Assembly: GCA_036971615.1 (NCBI GenBank)
Contig: JAYKKR010000006.1
Coordinates: forward strand, 1,922,001-1,986,000
Source of the DNA: Amyloporia xantha
Taxonomy: Eukaryota; Basidiomycota; Agaricomycetes; Polyporales; Adustoporiaceae
Direction: 5' to 3'
Length of the DNA stretch: 64,000 nt
Under the pieces are notes generated by a model, which was not told where the DNA came from, searched no databases, and saw nothing but the letters and a program-made list of their open reading frames with translations. The translations under genes and the position numbers were made by a program. Positions within the stretch are counted from its first letter, which is position 1; the number at the start of each line of letters is the position of its first letter. This document shows, in pieces, positions 1 to 12,476 of this stretch.

Positions 1-1
1 G

Positions 2-121
2 GATGAGGGTGCCTCCGCGTCGTCCGTGTCATCCGTGTCCCCTGCGTCGTCCGCGTCATCCAGTCGCTCGCTCAAGCACGCATCTTCAGCGCCGTCTGCA
101 GGCCCATCCAAGAGAAGGTGA
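2..121 (+). CDS. Possible 3' end of a Ser/Ala-rich protein
   Basis: Reading from base 2, an open frame runs off the left edge and stops at TGA 119-121. The visible 39 residues are a low-complexity Ser/Ala/Val tract ending in a basic Pro-Ser-Lys-Arg-Arg tail. The TIR element starts about 36 bases after the stop, so it would lie in the 3' untranslated region or intergenic space. I do not recognise the family. The call rests only on an open frame with fungal-type Ser-rich composition, and the other frame of this stretch is also open, so it may not be a gene. Confidence 0.3.
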   Translation, partial: DEGASASSVSSVSPASSASSSRSLKHASSAPSAGPSKRR

Positions 122-2005
122 TGTTTCAATTCTTGCTCAAGGGTCTGTTTGTGCTAAATCATCAGGAAAAACACTTTTTCCCTGAGACACTCTGGGATAT
201 ATGAGATTTGTCAGGTTGTCTCAGGTAGTCCCAGAGCATCCCAGGTCATCTTTGATTGCTCTGAGTTGCTCTGAGATATTCAGATAATTTCAGAGCATCA
301 CAGGCTATCCTTCATGTCTTTGAGGTGCTTTAGAATTTGGAAGATTATATTCAAGTTGTGATTGGACAGTCTGACATGTATATAAATCAGTTTAAGTTTA
401 TAATACTTGATAAATTGCTGATATTTCTTAGCTCTATCTTCCTGTATTGATTGAGTCACATTGATTAGATAGAAAACAATTAATGACTCTATTAGTTCCA
501 TTTATGATATCTATGTTCACTTCTTTCTATGATATTCTACAGTATGCTCTTGTACTGGCACTGTGATTTATAGGCTACATTGAGGAAAATTCAATAATTA
601 TCACATCATGATTTGATTGGACCTTATTGAGGTAGAGAGGTAGATGAGTGTCAGTGTTCTTGTATGCTTTAAAATAGAGTTGTCAATATTAGATTATTGA
701 ATAGACAAATACTTATTCTCCAACTTGATTTAGAACTTTGCTTTGAGATGCTAGTGACATTATAAAATCATTCAAGTTTTCTCAGAGAAGTTCAGAGATA
801 GCCTGGGTTGCTATTGTACAACACTCTGAGCCAATTAGTATATCAGTTATTCCAGCTCTCAATCAGGGTAAGTTATTCCTATATTTCTGAAGAGAATATT
901 TTAATTCAGCAATAAAAATGACCTAAGAAGAGTGTAGGCCACAAATAGTAAGTGTGATGATAGCTATGCAAAAATGCTTGAGAATGAGACATTAAAGTAG
1001 AAGGCAGACAGATATTAGAGTGAAAATGCCAATCTGAGTGAAGAAGGTCATTATTACCTTAATTGGTATACAGGCTGTCGCGACAGCCTGTACTGTTTGG
1101 ATGTTTGGCCAATGTTTGGCTTTTATTTGGCCTATGTTTGACACGTCACAAAGCAACATGCGCGTTCTCTCCTTGTACCATCACCATCGTCTAAGTTAGC
1201 TCCTGCCTCTCCTCTGTGTACATCTCTAACTTGTGCCTATACTTTCTACATTCTGATATACTCTTATTGAGACTACAGCTGGCCCTTCTGTCTGTTCTCT
1301 GGTGTCTCTATGTGACTTCTTTTGTTCCTTTTGAATGCTGGTGAGTTCACTGTCTCCAACAGGCTTGGCTTATACTTGGTGGACAATGGTTTATCTGGAG
1401 GCTTGTGAGACATGATTTATGTGAGTCTGTAGATCACCTGCAAATTCTGTTCTCTCTGTCAGATAACCTCCACTGCTACAGTTGTAAAACTAGTCTCTAA
1501 TCTGTTCTACCATTGTTATCAAAGTGAGTGTATTGTCTTGCTGGGTATACTAATGACATGTCATCCTAGACTGTATTTAGACCTCCAGCACTGTCTGAGA
1601 ATTTAAGGTGAGTTCATGCCACATCACACATACTGTCATCTTCTCGTAAATTGGACAGTATCTAGACTTCTGCTCTTCATTCCAGATATGTACTAGGAGT
1701 CATGAATTTTGATGGTATGTTTTTACAGATGCAGAAATAATGTATTAACTGACAGAAGTCTTCATAGTTATTCTAATCTCCTTCAGTTTCATAGCAGGGG
1801 TGTCAGATTTTTAAGGTTATCTTTCTCATTAATTAACACAATATTTGGGTAGCGAAGTCCATCACTTAGCACATCAAGTTAATGATAGGATTATCATGAG
1901 ATTACTATGATAGTTATCATTACAGTTAACCTGTCAATAACTATATGTTTAACTACATGATCATCAAGTGTTAAACTGAGACATAATTCAGGAAAATAAA
2001 TGAAT

Positions 2006-2084
2006 TACACCAGCTGGGATTGAACCCAGGCATTACCATAAATGGCAACTTCACACTCAACTCAACCACTACACCATAAGGGCT
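2006..2084 (-). other. tRNA-like Pol III module (left arm copy)
   Basis: This is the mirror copy of the module at 2711-2789, read on the minus strand. The B box is complementary to 2016-2026 and the A box to 2066-2076. It is carried by the left arm of the palindrome, so the element holds two convergent Pol III promoters that read towards its outer ends' opposite arms. Confidence 0.6.
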
Positions 2085-2710
2085 TGTATATAGTCTTAAT
2101 ATTTAGTCAATATATCCTATAGTCTTACCAAGGGTGGCAATATATCTGGACTTCAACAAATTTCGACTTTTTGACATTTTCAGCACTGCATCAGATTAAG
2201 CCAGACTAGGCTGGATCAACTTTAGGTTATCTCTGGGTTAACTGAGCACAGATCAGTTAAACTTTTCCAAAAAGTCCATATTGCCATATGTCACATAAAT
2301 GAAAGTCTATATCAAGCTGCATGTTATTTCAAGTCCATAGGGTCTATAGAACATCATTTAACATCCTTTTGAAGGAGGTCAGTTTTCTGTATCATCACGT
2401 TTGAATCACTATTTTGCATTTTCTGGCTTAACCAAGCATGTTAGATGTCTGAAAGAGAGAATCTGAAATGTTCAAATAACACTCTACGACTTTCATTTAT
2501 GCGACATATGGCAATATGGACTTTTTGGAAAAGTTTAACTGATCTGTGCTCAGTTAACCCAGAGATAACCTAAAGTTGATCCAGCCTAGTCTGGCTTAAT
2601 CTGATGCAGTGCTGAAAATGTCAAAAAGTCGAAATTTGTTGAAGTCCAGATATATTGCCACCCTTGGTAAGACTATAGGATATATTGACTAAATATTAAG
2701 ACTATATACA

Positions 2711-2789
2711 AGCCCTTATGGTGTAGTGGTTGAGTTGAGTGTGAAGTTGCCATTTATGGTAATGCCTGGGTTCAATCCCAGCTGGTGTA
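2711..2789 (+). other. tRNA-like Pol III module (right arm copy)
   Basis: An exact A-box match (TGGTGTAGTGG, 2719-2729) is followed 39 bases later by an exact B-box match (GGTTCAATCCC, 2769-2779). A T-arm-like hairpin surrounds the B box. The acceptor ends do not pair, so this is a tRNA-derived sequence (SINE-like head or tRNA relic) rather than a functional tRNA gene. Confidence 0.6.
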
Positions 2790-3407
2790 ATTCATTTATT
2801 TTCCTGAATTATGTCTCAGTTTAACACTTGATGATCATGTAGTTAAACATATAGTTATTGACAGGTTAACTGTAATGATAACTATCATAGTAATCTCATG
2901 ATAATCCTATCATTAACTTGATGTGCTAAGTGATGGACTTCGCTACCCAAATATTGTGTTAATTAATGAGAAAGATAACCTTTATTATTTGAGAAAGATG
3001 TTCATAGACTGTATATATGATATGGTTACAGTGAGTACTTGCATACTATTTGACAGACATCAGCTTACTATCCCTATTGATAGTTGCCTTCTGTAGTATT
3101 AGAATAATATATATTTGTTTTGATTTATAAATATATCTCATTTATTATGAAATAATCTGAGTGATTCTGTGTAATTCTGAGACAATCTAAGAGCAATACA
3201 TATATCTTTGAGTGTGCTTTCAGAGTAATTCAGATATACTCTGAAGGAACTCTGAGATGCTCTCAGAGATTTGACCTAGAAGGAGTTTGTCTGAGGGCTA
3301 CCTGGGACACTCTGAGCACTCTGAGCACTCTGACTGCTCTGAGTGCTCTAGGACACTCTAGGACAGTCCTAGAGTGTCCTAGTACCAAATATGTTTTTCC
3401 TGATGAT

Positions 3408-4297
3408 CTTCTTCGCCCTTTGTCAGGAAGGTGAGGTAGGATGCTGGCTGACTTCTTTCTGTGCTCTACAATGTGTACCAATGCCCAAATATATATATTG
3501 CATTTGTTCTATACATCAAGATTGAGCTTATACTGAACACTCGATCATGATCGAGTGTCAAGATATCTGGTGTGCCGCAACTGTGGCTCTTCCTAAATGG
3601 GATCGGAGTTTGATTATAACTGTGGATACAAGGTATGGCAATACCTACCGGATTTAGCACACAAGCCGTGATGCCGAAGGAACGCACGGCGAAAGGGAGG
3701 AGGCCCCGGAGGTTCCGGCGGAGCCCCAGGACATGATGCATCAACAGCCAGGCCAATGCGCTGCCTGGTGCATAAGCGTTCCTGGGCCTACCTGTCATGT
3801 TGGTGCATCATTAGTACATAAGCAGCTGCTACGTTCTAGACCATCCCTTGTACGAATATCTTCGATTCAACTCGAAAGTCGCGATATCGCTTCGACGTTC
3901 TTCAAACGCTTCGAATCGACGGTTGCGCGGAGGCTCACCTTAGACGAGTCCTCCTAGGCTGTGATGACAAACTGAGCCTATATTTTATGTTCTTCCTCTA
4001 CGAACACTTCGATTTTAGCTGCTATTTCCTTCTATCTTGTTACTAGTTGTTTCGAGCACACTTATTTCCTTTCTTTTCTTAGTTCCCACAGTTTTTGTCT
4101 AGGCCAAAAGCCACATTTTCGATTCGACCATCTACGCGAGATTCTACGACACGACTACCACTACCCTACAATACGAGCTGCGACACCGCCTAGTCCTTGT
4201 CGACAGCCCCGAGGACGAACCCAATACCACCTTGCGCGAGCGCCGTCTACTCCATGGTTTGGAGGTCGACGTCCATATCGTGGAGAACGGCCCGACG
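3408..4297. other. Non-coding stretch with relic of palindrome family
   Basis: No convincing gene. Bases about 3735-3830 contain CTGGTGCAT-type repeats and end in GTACATAAGCAGCTG, the same sequence found at the right terminus of the palindrome 7743-9904 (9889-9907). This looks like a short or solo relic of that family. The rest (3900-4297) is pyrimidine-rich and probably the 3' flank of the minus-strand gene that ends at 4298. Confidence 0.45.
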
Positions 4298-5607
4298 TCA
4301 AGCAATCAGCGCCTGCTCCTCACGGATCACTCGAATGAGCACCCGGGACTCCTCGTCGAGGTCGAGCGAGTCGAGATCATCCTGCTCGAGCCCGAGACGG
4401 CTGCCTCCGTCGAGCGGCAATTGCAGCGCCGGGCGGGGCGCCTCGCTCACCTTGCGTCTCTTCGAACCACTCGATTCCGCGATCGAAGGAACGGGAGAAG
4501 GCGGCCGAACTATGACAACGTTAGCCAACATTAGGACATCCAAAGAAACAACTTACTGCGCTTCTTCATGGTTGAACCCCCTCCGCGAGTTTTCTTCGTT
4601 TTGCCGAGCACAGACACCTTGTCGAAGTAACATCCCTGCTGGGACTGAGCGCACTTTTCGCAAGTCGTGGCGTTCTCTACCCACACGCATTCGACCGTGG
4701 CCGAGCGGTAGCCGGCGCAATGATCACACTATCAAGAAGTTAGCATCGAACAGCTTCGAAGGACAAGGCCAGCTTACCTTTTGCCCGGCCTGACGCTTCG
4801 CAAGCGCCACAGCGGCCATATCGGCCTCCGTCATCGCGAGAGGACGCTCGAGCGCCTGCGGAGTCTTCTACAGAGACAATCAGTCCTCGAGCGAGGAAGG
4901 AGAGAAGAGACATACCACCGATGGGTCATCAGACAACTCGATGATCTCATCGTCCGGCTTCGCGCAGCCCTTGCCCTTAGAACCATCAGGCGCGGCACCG
5001 GCGAGGGCAGACTCATCGACCAACCCTTCGGCGGCGGCGATCTTCGCGACCTCGGCGTCGGCGGCCTCTTGCGCAAGACGTTCGTCCTCTTCGGCCTGCT
5101 TTCGGCGGTCCTCGGCCTCCTGCTTTTGATGGCGCTCGTCCTCGAGACGGCGATCTTCGGCGGCTTTGGCGCGCTTAAGGTTCTCTTCGGCACGGCGTGC
5201 CTCTTTAGTGGCAAGGCGCTTCTCCTCGTCGGCGCGGCGTTGGACCTCGGCGTCGATTGCGTCGGCCAGCTCAGCCCAGTCACCACGAGCCCATGCCAGC
5301 CACGAGTCCGGTGCCAACCGAGCGAGGTGGCTCACAATCGCCACTACGCGCACCTCAATCTCTTCGTCTCGAATCGCTCCGAGCGACTTTCGATAGGTCA
5401 GCTTCGATCAACAAGCGTCAGTCCGCGCATCACAGAGGAAGCCGAATCACTCACCAGCTGCGCGGAAAGGTCCTGCGCCCATCCTTCGACGTCTTCGATG
5501 GCGGCATTGGGAGTCAGAGGTGCGTCGAGCACAGTGGACAGAGCAGCAAGTCGGCGAGTTGCCAGCGAGGTAGCGGTGGCGGGAGTAGCAGAGCGCAAAG
5601 CAGACAT
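4298..5607 (-). CDS. Cys-cluster, coiled-coil protein of transposon-rich fungi
   Basis: The gene is split by short introns. Exon 1 is 5607-5455, exon 2 is 5386-4916 and exon 3 is 4867-4778. It continues with an exon from about 4730 to 4545 and a last exon ending at the stop 4298-4300. All junctions use GT-AG and keep one frame. The protein has an Ala-rich N-terminus, a WAQDL segment, a long Glu/Arg/Ala-rich coiled coil from exon 2 (RRADEEKRLATKEARRAEEN region), then a cysteine cluster (CDHC…C…CEKC…QQGC), and a C-terminal KRRK nuclear-signal-like segment. In Agaricomycetes such Cys-cluster proteins are numerous and often lie near retroelements; a gag-like or DNA-binding role is possible but unproven. 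I saw no internal stop, so the gene may be intact. Confidence 0.65.
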
Positions 5608-7399
5608 GATGCAAGCAGGGTTTATCGAAGAAGTTCACGAAAATGGCGAGGTGGCGACGAGGAGATGGTGGACTGAGGAAAATGAGGCTAAGTCCACCCA
5701 GCTTATATCCCCTTTTCGACCAGCGTTTAGCGCCGACCACGAGGTGTTCGAAACCGACACGGGTTGCCATGCCGCTTCAATCCACTTACGATCATCACGC
5801 TTCTCGCATCACGTGGAGGACCGAGGACGGTCCAAATTTCAATAAGGAGGAGATGATAGGCGCCAAGCCCCTCTGGGCCCCGATACAGCTCTTTTCGGCA
5901 ATAACATCCCGCCCGGCACTTCGGCTCAGTCACCCAAGTCTTCGATTTTGCCTTCGACGTCCTTCGATGCTACGCACGTTACCCCCGACGCCCAGTAGCC
6001 TTCGACACTCTTCGACCGTTTGCTACGCTTGCTCGAGGCTCGGTGCGGTCGTTCCGAGGCCCCGCCCTCAGATCCAGGACCATCTCCCGCATTCGGCGAA
6101 CAATAATGCCACTCGACGCCGCTCGTTCAACGCATGCATTGCTTCGTGCCACACCGACATGTCCGGTCTTTCCCGATTAGGTATCGAGCCTCGCAGTGTG
6201 CCTTCGAAGTCGGATATTGGTCCGAGTTGTATTGTATGTTCCTCTTCATTTCCGCGTTTGGCATGACGTCACTCTACCGATGGCCTCGATACGTGCCACT
6301 CGGTGAGGCGGACTCGTGTAGGACAATGCAAAGCCACTCGTAATAGTGTGCCACTCTCGATAGTCGTAGTGTTCCGTTTCGTAGTATAAAACATGTCGTA
6401 CTTCTCTCCAAAAGAAAACAAGTTCCTTTTCCCCCTCGAGTTCAGAGCTCATAAGTCGAGTTCGCCCTGCGTCTAGGTTTGCTACTGCGTTCTACTGCGT
6501 TACTGCGTCTTCACTGCGTCACTTCGAAACCTCGTCACTGCGTCTGTTCGTCGACACCGTCTCGACGAACCTTTGATCCTACGATCTCCTTCGACTATCG
6601 TCGGAGAACTGCATTGCACCTCGAACCGCGCTCTAGCTAAGTCCTCCCTCTCAAAGCATTTCTATTCCTTCTATGATACATCGAAGAGCTCAATCGAGCT
6701 TCGATCGTCTCTACCTATCCCCGCTAACTACCCACAGCCCTCGAGTAGCTTCGACAACATGTCGAGCTACGTCGTAAGTTTCTCTAGCGTTCCTAGCCTC
6801 TTCGAAGGTGTTTCTCGTGTTCACTCGAACCGTGGGACACCTTGCTGCTAACTCCCCTCTCACTTAGACTATAATCCGTCTCTCTAGTCCCTTTAGGTCG
6901 CACCCAGGTTAGGGGTTAGGGTTTTGTAGGTCGTATCAACGCAGGACGGGCCTTCCTCTGATACGAACCGCCAGACGCGCAGGCAAAATATTGACTACGA
7001 ATGATTAGTTTTATAAGAACGAGATCGAATGTGTGCAGCGAGGTCATTGTGGTTGCGGGTGGAGGTGTAGGGAGTGACAGTCTTTGGTCTAGATATGTTG
7101 AGAGTGACGAGAACAATCCGCAGCTGACTGGCGAGATGAATATAATGACTTCGTGAGGAGATGTTGGAAGCCACGAGAACGGAACAATGGCTGGCCCATG
7201 AGCTTTTCTTTGGATAGGGAGAGATATCAGTAACAATAAAACCGTATGCAGATCAAAGACTTACCATTCTACCAGTAACTAGCTGTCAAATTCAATAGAC
7301 TTACTACTGCATCAGCCACACTGAACGATGAACTGATTGCTGTAGTCTCAAAGCTATGGTTTTTAAATTGCGAAAAACAACGACATAATGCTAACAATA
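5608..7399. other. Non-coding, TCGA-rich region and AT-richer spacer
   Basis: This region lies upstream of the minus-strand Cys-cluster gene. It is rich in TCGA and CTTCGA words up to about 6850, including a short run of TACTGCGT/CACTGCGT repeats at about 6480-6545 and a TATAAAA at about 6384. Open frames here have no recognisable protein features and are probably chance. No long terminal repeat pair could be established. Confidence 0.4.
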
Positions 7400-10300
7400 T
7401 TACATGACGAGATCAAGCAGGGGAGGCAAATGTGGGACAAGAGGAGCCCGACCAGCTACGTCGTAGAAAGTTTGTACGTAGAATTGGATGAGCTTCTTCT
7501 CCCTGTCGTGCAACAGCACGTCCGTACATGTGGGCACAAAGATCCCCTTGTGAATGTTGTCTGGTACGTGTGGCCATCTGCATATGACTTCGTGAAATGC
7601 TTGGAGATTCTCTAGTCGATCACGAATACGCCCCACTGCAAGACCGGTGTGTGATGCTGGAAGCCAAAGTACAAGCATATGATGGAATACTTGGTCAAAT
7701 ACCTTCGTAAGAAGGTGCTCGCGCATGCAATCCTGATCCCGGCACCAACTTATGTATACCTGATGTACCAGACAGTGGATAAGCCCCCAGACCTGTTATG
7801 CACCAGACAGGCTATCTGCCTGCACCCTGGTGCATCAGGTGCAGGGTGCTATATAGGGCAGGAGTAGTGTGACAGTAGCTGGTATTGTATGGCTTACAAA
7901 TCAGGCCGAAAGCGGAAATACACATTAATTCTATAACAAATGTGTATAATTCAAACTCAGCCAGTATGTAAGCATCCAAATAAGGAAGGTGGGCATGTAT
8001 AGGCTCATTTTGATGCTTGCAATGGTGGCTATTAGAATCTGCTGCTTATAATGGATTCTAATGAAACATATTACTATTGTATACCATTAGAATGCTTACA
8101 AATGGGGCTATTCAAATATTGTAACAAAAATTGTATTCATTCAGGCTGATAGAAGCTTGTATTGAATGCCACTGGTATATACCATTAGAAAGCTTATAAA
8201 TGGGGCTATTCAAATATTGTAATGAAAATTGTATTGGTCCAGGCTAATAAAATTTTGTATTGGATGTATGCTTGTTATATATCAATAAAATGCAAAAAAT
8301 GGGTCAATTCACAAAATGGGATTGACAGGTGCAGGCAAATGTGGATTTCACATATTGGCCTCATATGCTTGTATGCTTGTAATCCTGGGCTTGTGAGCCT
8401 TTTCACTGATCACCCAGCCCATATGGAGCAATACAGATGCTGTATAACCATTTTCAGCCAAAATAAATTTCATACGCACCGCGTTTGAAAACATATTTTG
8501 TGTTTTCTGACTTAAGTAAGCGAGCTATGGTGCTCAAACAAATTTTCCCATATCACTGGAGTGATGGTCTACGACTTTCATTTATACCATATATGGTAAT
8601 TTTCACTTTTGGAAAACACTATCTGGGCCCGCAGGGCATATAGGTACACGGGACAGACATATAGAGGGTGTAATAGTCATCAAACTATGTCTAGATAAGT
8701 CTATAACATGTGTCTGACATGAGTCTGACATGAGTCTTAATTGGTCTTACATGAGTCTTACACAAGTTTCACCACTCTTGTTCTGTGCGCACTTCAGTCA
8801 CTCATATCCTAGTATCAGTGTACACACAAATCAGTGTATACTCAATGTGTACAAAGTGATTGAACAGAACAAGAGTGGTGAAACTTGTGTAAGACTCATG
8901 TAAGACCAATTAAGACTCATGTCAGACTCATGTCAGACACATGTTATAGACTTATCTAGACATAGTTTGATGACTATTACACCCTCTATATGTCTGTCCC
9001 GTGTACCTATATGCCCTGCGGGCCCAGATAGTGTTTTCCAAAAGTGAAAATTACCATATATGGTATAAATGAAAGTCGTAGACCATCACTCCAGTGATAT
9101 GGGAAAATTTGTTTGAGTACCATAGCTCGCTTACTTAAGTCAGAAAACACAAAATATGTTTTCAAACGCGGTGCGTATGAAATTTATTTTGGCTGAAAAT
9201 GGTTATACAGCATCTGTATTGCTCCATATGGGCTGGGTGATCAGTGAAAAGGCTCACAAGCCCAGGATTACAAGCATACAAGCATATGAGGCCAATATGT
9301 GAAATCCACATTTGCCTGCACCTGTCAATCCCATTTTGTGAATTGACCCATTTTTTGCATTTTATTGATATATAACAAGCATACATCCAATACAAAATTT
9401 TATTAGCCTGGACCAATACAATTTTCATTACAATATTTGAATAGCCCCATTTATAAGCTTTCTAATGGTATATACCAGTGGCATTCAATACAAGCTTCTA
9501 TCAGCCTGAATGAATACAATTTTTGTTACAATATTTGAATAGCCCCATTTGTAAGCATTCTAATGGTATACAATAGTAATATGTTTCATTAGAATCCATT
9601 ATAAGCAGCAGATTCTAATAGCCACCATTGCAAGCATCAAAATGAGCCTATACATGCCCACCTTCCTTATTTGGATGCTTACATACTGGCTGAGTTTGAA
9701 TTATACACATTTGTTATAGAATTAATGTGTATTTCCGCTTTCGGCCTGATTTGTAAGCCATACAATACCAGCTACTGTCACACTACTCCTGCCCTATATA
9801 GCACCCTGCACCTGATGCACCAGGGTGCAGGCAGATAGCCTGTCTGGTGCATAACAGGTCTGGGGGCTTATCCACTGTCTGGTGCATCAGGCGTACATAA
9901 GCAGCTGATCCCGGTGATCCTCCGCAACCAGATTGGCTGATGGCACTAGGTAGTTGTCTAACGCCCACAGCTCAAAGTGGAATCCTATCTCAAAGAGCTC
10001 CCACATGACTTCACGACTGGCACGGAGATCGGGCAGTGTGATATCTCTATCGAAGAACTTGGGAAGTCCACCTTGAAAGTCGGAATTGAGATCAAGTTCC
10101 ATGAAAACACGTCCAAATATAGACATGGCAATCCTTCTTGCGAGTCGCGGTCCTCGTACCGCTGGCCAAGACCTCTATCACGCCAGAACTGCTGTTGAGG
10201 AAATCACACCACCACTGGGAGGGGATTTGTACCAACTCCATCGGCGACTCACGAAGTAAGTAGTACCAGGCCTGACGCATACGCAGCCAGGTCGTGAGAT

Positions 10301-11950
10301 ACCGATTCTGACGCTCCACATTTGTTGTCCCCATGAACAAGCCAGGCTCGGGCACGTAGTAGTTCCATTTGTTGATAGGGATGCCAGAACGGTCAACTGC
10401 GGCCAATGCGTCAGACCAGACTTTGATTGGAGCAGGCATCCAAGGATGTGGGATGTCCTTGAATTTATCTCGACCACGCGACTTTGGCTGCTTGGATTTG
10501 GGCCGAGGATCTAATTGATATCATCAGTCTACTGAAATCGAACAGTGCATAGCAACTTACATGGAGAATATCGTACCAGATTGCGCTCGCTTCCTACTGC
10601 TGTGGGAAGCATGGATGTTACAGCTTTGCCATCATCACGACGCCTTAACAACGCCTTCTCCTCAAATGCATGCTTGACGGACGGTTGCAAAACAAGCTTA
10701 TCATAATCGGGATGAGGTGTGCGCTCCACATCGAGATAAACATGCCCGCCTTGAAATATCGCTTCCAGATGTCGATCACCTGCAAAGCCGACATAGATAG
10801 GAGTCTCTGGAAACTGGCCGCTGTCTCCTGGTATGTTCTGCGGGTAGTCCAGCGATGAGAGTATCTCCTTGATGACAACGCTGGCCGTGATCTGCATCTC
10901 TGTCCTCATCAACCACACCGGTATACCTGCACTCATGAACTTCTGTACGACTTCAGGATTGGTTGTATATGCGCCCATGTACTGCTTTTTGAACGGGAGG
11001 TAGATCCTTTGGAATGGTGTAGATATCTTTCCATACTTGTTCCGCCCAGTCAAGCCATGCCGTGCATTCTAGCCATTAGCGCTGCACATAGACCACTTGT
11101 CGAAGAATATCTCTGAAGGTGGAGGGTAAACCAGTCGATGATACACTCGCTCCATTGCAACCAGGCAAAATTTCAACCGTGTTCCTTCGATATCGCGAAC
11201 CGTATCATTATACTGCTTGGCCCTGTTCGAAAGATCCACCAGCAACGGTTGCAACTCTTTCTGGCGCCCTTCGGACAAGGTACCCAGGATACGGACAATT
11301 GATTGTTCCAAGGGGACAAAGTCTTCGATGGTGGGAACATGCCAAATGGGTTGTCGAGGATTCTTTGGGTCTTCAGGTTGGCGTAGAATAAGTGCAAAAT
11401 GTTCGAACCGAGAAGAATGTGCTTGAGGCCACACTATAGGATCTTCTGGTCCACATCTACCATCCGCCCGGGAAAACACTTTGACAGGACCAATGATGGG
11501 CTCAGGTATCCAGTCTGCATTTGGGGAGGTGATAATCCATTTGCCGTCAGAGCTTTCCGCTCCAACTAGACCGTCCATGAACGTAATTGTAGCTATACGG
11601 GACAGTAAGCCACAATAATATGAAATGACACGGAGTTGGTCTATACTCACCATCCCTGTCAACTTTTACTCTAGAATGCCATGGCGTTTGAAGACGAGGA
11701 GGATTGTCGGGGTCCATAAAGTCTAGATCTGCATCAGAAAAACATGGTAAGACCATGAGGGCATACACTTAACTTGTTTGATTTATATCGACTCCACGAA
11801 TTGAACAGGTATGGCGTGGCCTCTAAGAGGCTGAGAGAAGAATTCGGCATTTGGCTGCGCTCGGTGTGGACACATTGGGAGAATGAATGTAGGAATGCTG
11901 GGACGGAAGTGGTCTCTGCAACATGAGCAAATCTTCAACATGAGATGTCA
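7400..11950 (-). pseudogene. Disrupted member of a multi-copy Agaricomycete family
   Basis: Read on the minus strand from about 11950 the exons give a protein containing LRGHAIPVQF, then DLDFMDPDNPPRLQTPWHSR, then SPNADWIPEP, QYMGAYTTN, GIPVWLMRTE and, after an intron at about 10556-10510, WMPAPIKVW, LNSSSGVIEVLASGTRT and AMSIFGRVF. I recognise this motif order as a family present in many copies in Agaricomycete genomes; its function is unknown. Defects: an in-frame TAG at 11069-11071, a one-base frameshift near 10130 between LASGTRTATRKK and SIFGRVF, and a 2.16 kb palindromic insertion (7743-9904). Deleting the insert with one copy of the 10-bp duplication joins the two halves in frame. Terminal exon ends at 7400. 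Confidence 0.75.
7743..9904. mobile_element. 2.16 kb palindromic element, 10-bp target duplication
   Basis: The left arm (7743 to about 8787) is the nearly exact reverse complement of the right arm (about 8861 to 9904), with a roughly 73-bp loop. The 10-bp direct repeat CTGATCCCGG flanks it at 7733-7742 and 9905-9914. The outermost 15-20 bases of the two ends differ slightly, but both include CTTATGTA and a repeated CTGGTGCAT/CAGACAGTGG unit. No transposase is encoded; the 88-codon open frames in both arms are mirror images. A 9-10 bp duplication and long TIRs would fit a non-autonomous Mutator-like element, which is an inference. Confidence 0.85.
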
Positions 11951-12476
11951 ATACACCAGCGAACACAAAGTTTGGCTGGTGTAGGACAATTGGTTGCAGG
12001 ACTCACAGTTGTTGCGAACGATGGCTGGCACTACCAGAGGACTCAAAGTCGTTCCAGCGTGTCTTGACAGTAGAACTACAGTAGATACTGACTCACCTGA
12101 ACTACCACGTACGTGCAATTATGCTTTTGTGAAAAGAAAAAGCCTAGGTAGGATGGATTTGTGTGCGCTCAACAAAGAAGGTCAACGTCCAAGTTCATGA
12201 CGGTCACGACTCCTCATAGGTGTGCTGACAAATCAATCTCTTATTTTAGGCGACAGTCAATAGCACAAGATAATCCAGAGGATCATTGAAGACTTAGAAG
12301 TAACAAGAGACACTGTATTGCATAAGATGGCTTCCTGAAATTCAACGGCAGATGTGCAATGATATACGAGTCAACGACGTGTATTCAAAAGACACAATGG
12401 TATAATAGACATGATATTCATGCAACAACAGTGCCACATTCCGGTACAGTAGACGTACAGCCACCCAGCTACAACA
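11951..12476. other. Intergenic, no gene recognised
   Basis: This lies between the start of the minus-strand pseudogene and the 3' end of the minus-strand CK1-like gene. It contains only short open frames with no recognisable motif. Confidence 0.4.

Larger units (their letters stand above)
1813..2982. repeat. Palindromic (foldback) element, arms about 490 bp
   Basis: Bases 1813-2305 are the near-perfect reverse complement of 2491-2982, with a 185-bp spacer. The outer termini read AAGGTTATCTTTCTC. The inner ends of the arms contain a segment (…ACTTTCATTTAT…TATGGCAAT…) that also occurs in the palindromes at 7743-9904 and 52833-55382. Each arm carries a tRNA-like module. No open frame of note. 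Confidence 0.85.
158..3407. mobile_element. 3.25 kb TIR element with internal palindrome
   Basis: The ends carry a perfect 16-bp terminal inverted repeat (ATCATCAGGAAAAACA at 158-173 and its complement at 3392-3407). Inside both ends are subterminal clusters of short TCTGAG/CTCTGAG-type motifs (about 185-310 and 3180-3390) in opposite orientation. The interior is AT-rich, has no coding frame, and contains the palindrome 1813-2982. The same kind of terminus (CAGGGAAAATC) is found on the element at 58670-61446, so the two probably belong to one non-autonomous DNA transposon superfamily. No clear target duplication could be assigned. Confidence 0.65.

Noticed and set aside
2006..2789. Functional tRNA genes
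   Set aside because: A and B boxes are good but the acceptor stem does not pair and the anticodon arm is not convincing; called tRNA-like only.
4197..5845. Long plus-strand open frames (198 and 354 codons)
   Set aside because: They are antisense to the Cys-cluster gene, whose minus-strand exons have consistent introns and a clear coiled coil.
5643..6266. 207-codon plus-strand open frame
   Set aside because: Overlaps the promoter side of the spliced minus-strand gene, has no recognisable motif, and the region is open in several frames because of its base composition.
6905..6925. Telomere-like TTAGGG sequence (also near 25465 and 62325)
   Set aside because: Only one or two imperfect units each; too short for an interstitial telomere.
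8222..9428. Two identical 88-codon open frames
   Set aside because: Mirror copies in the palindrome arms, AT-rich with no known domain.
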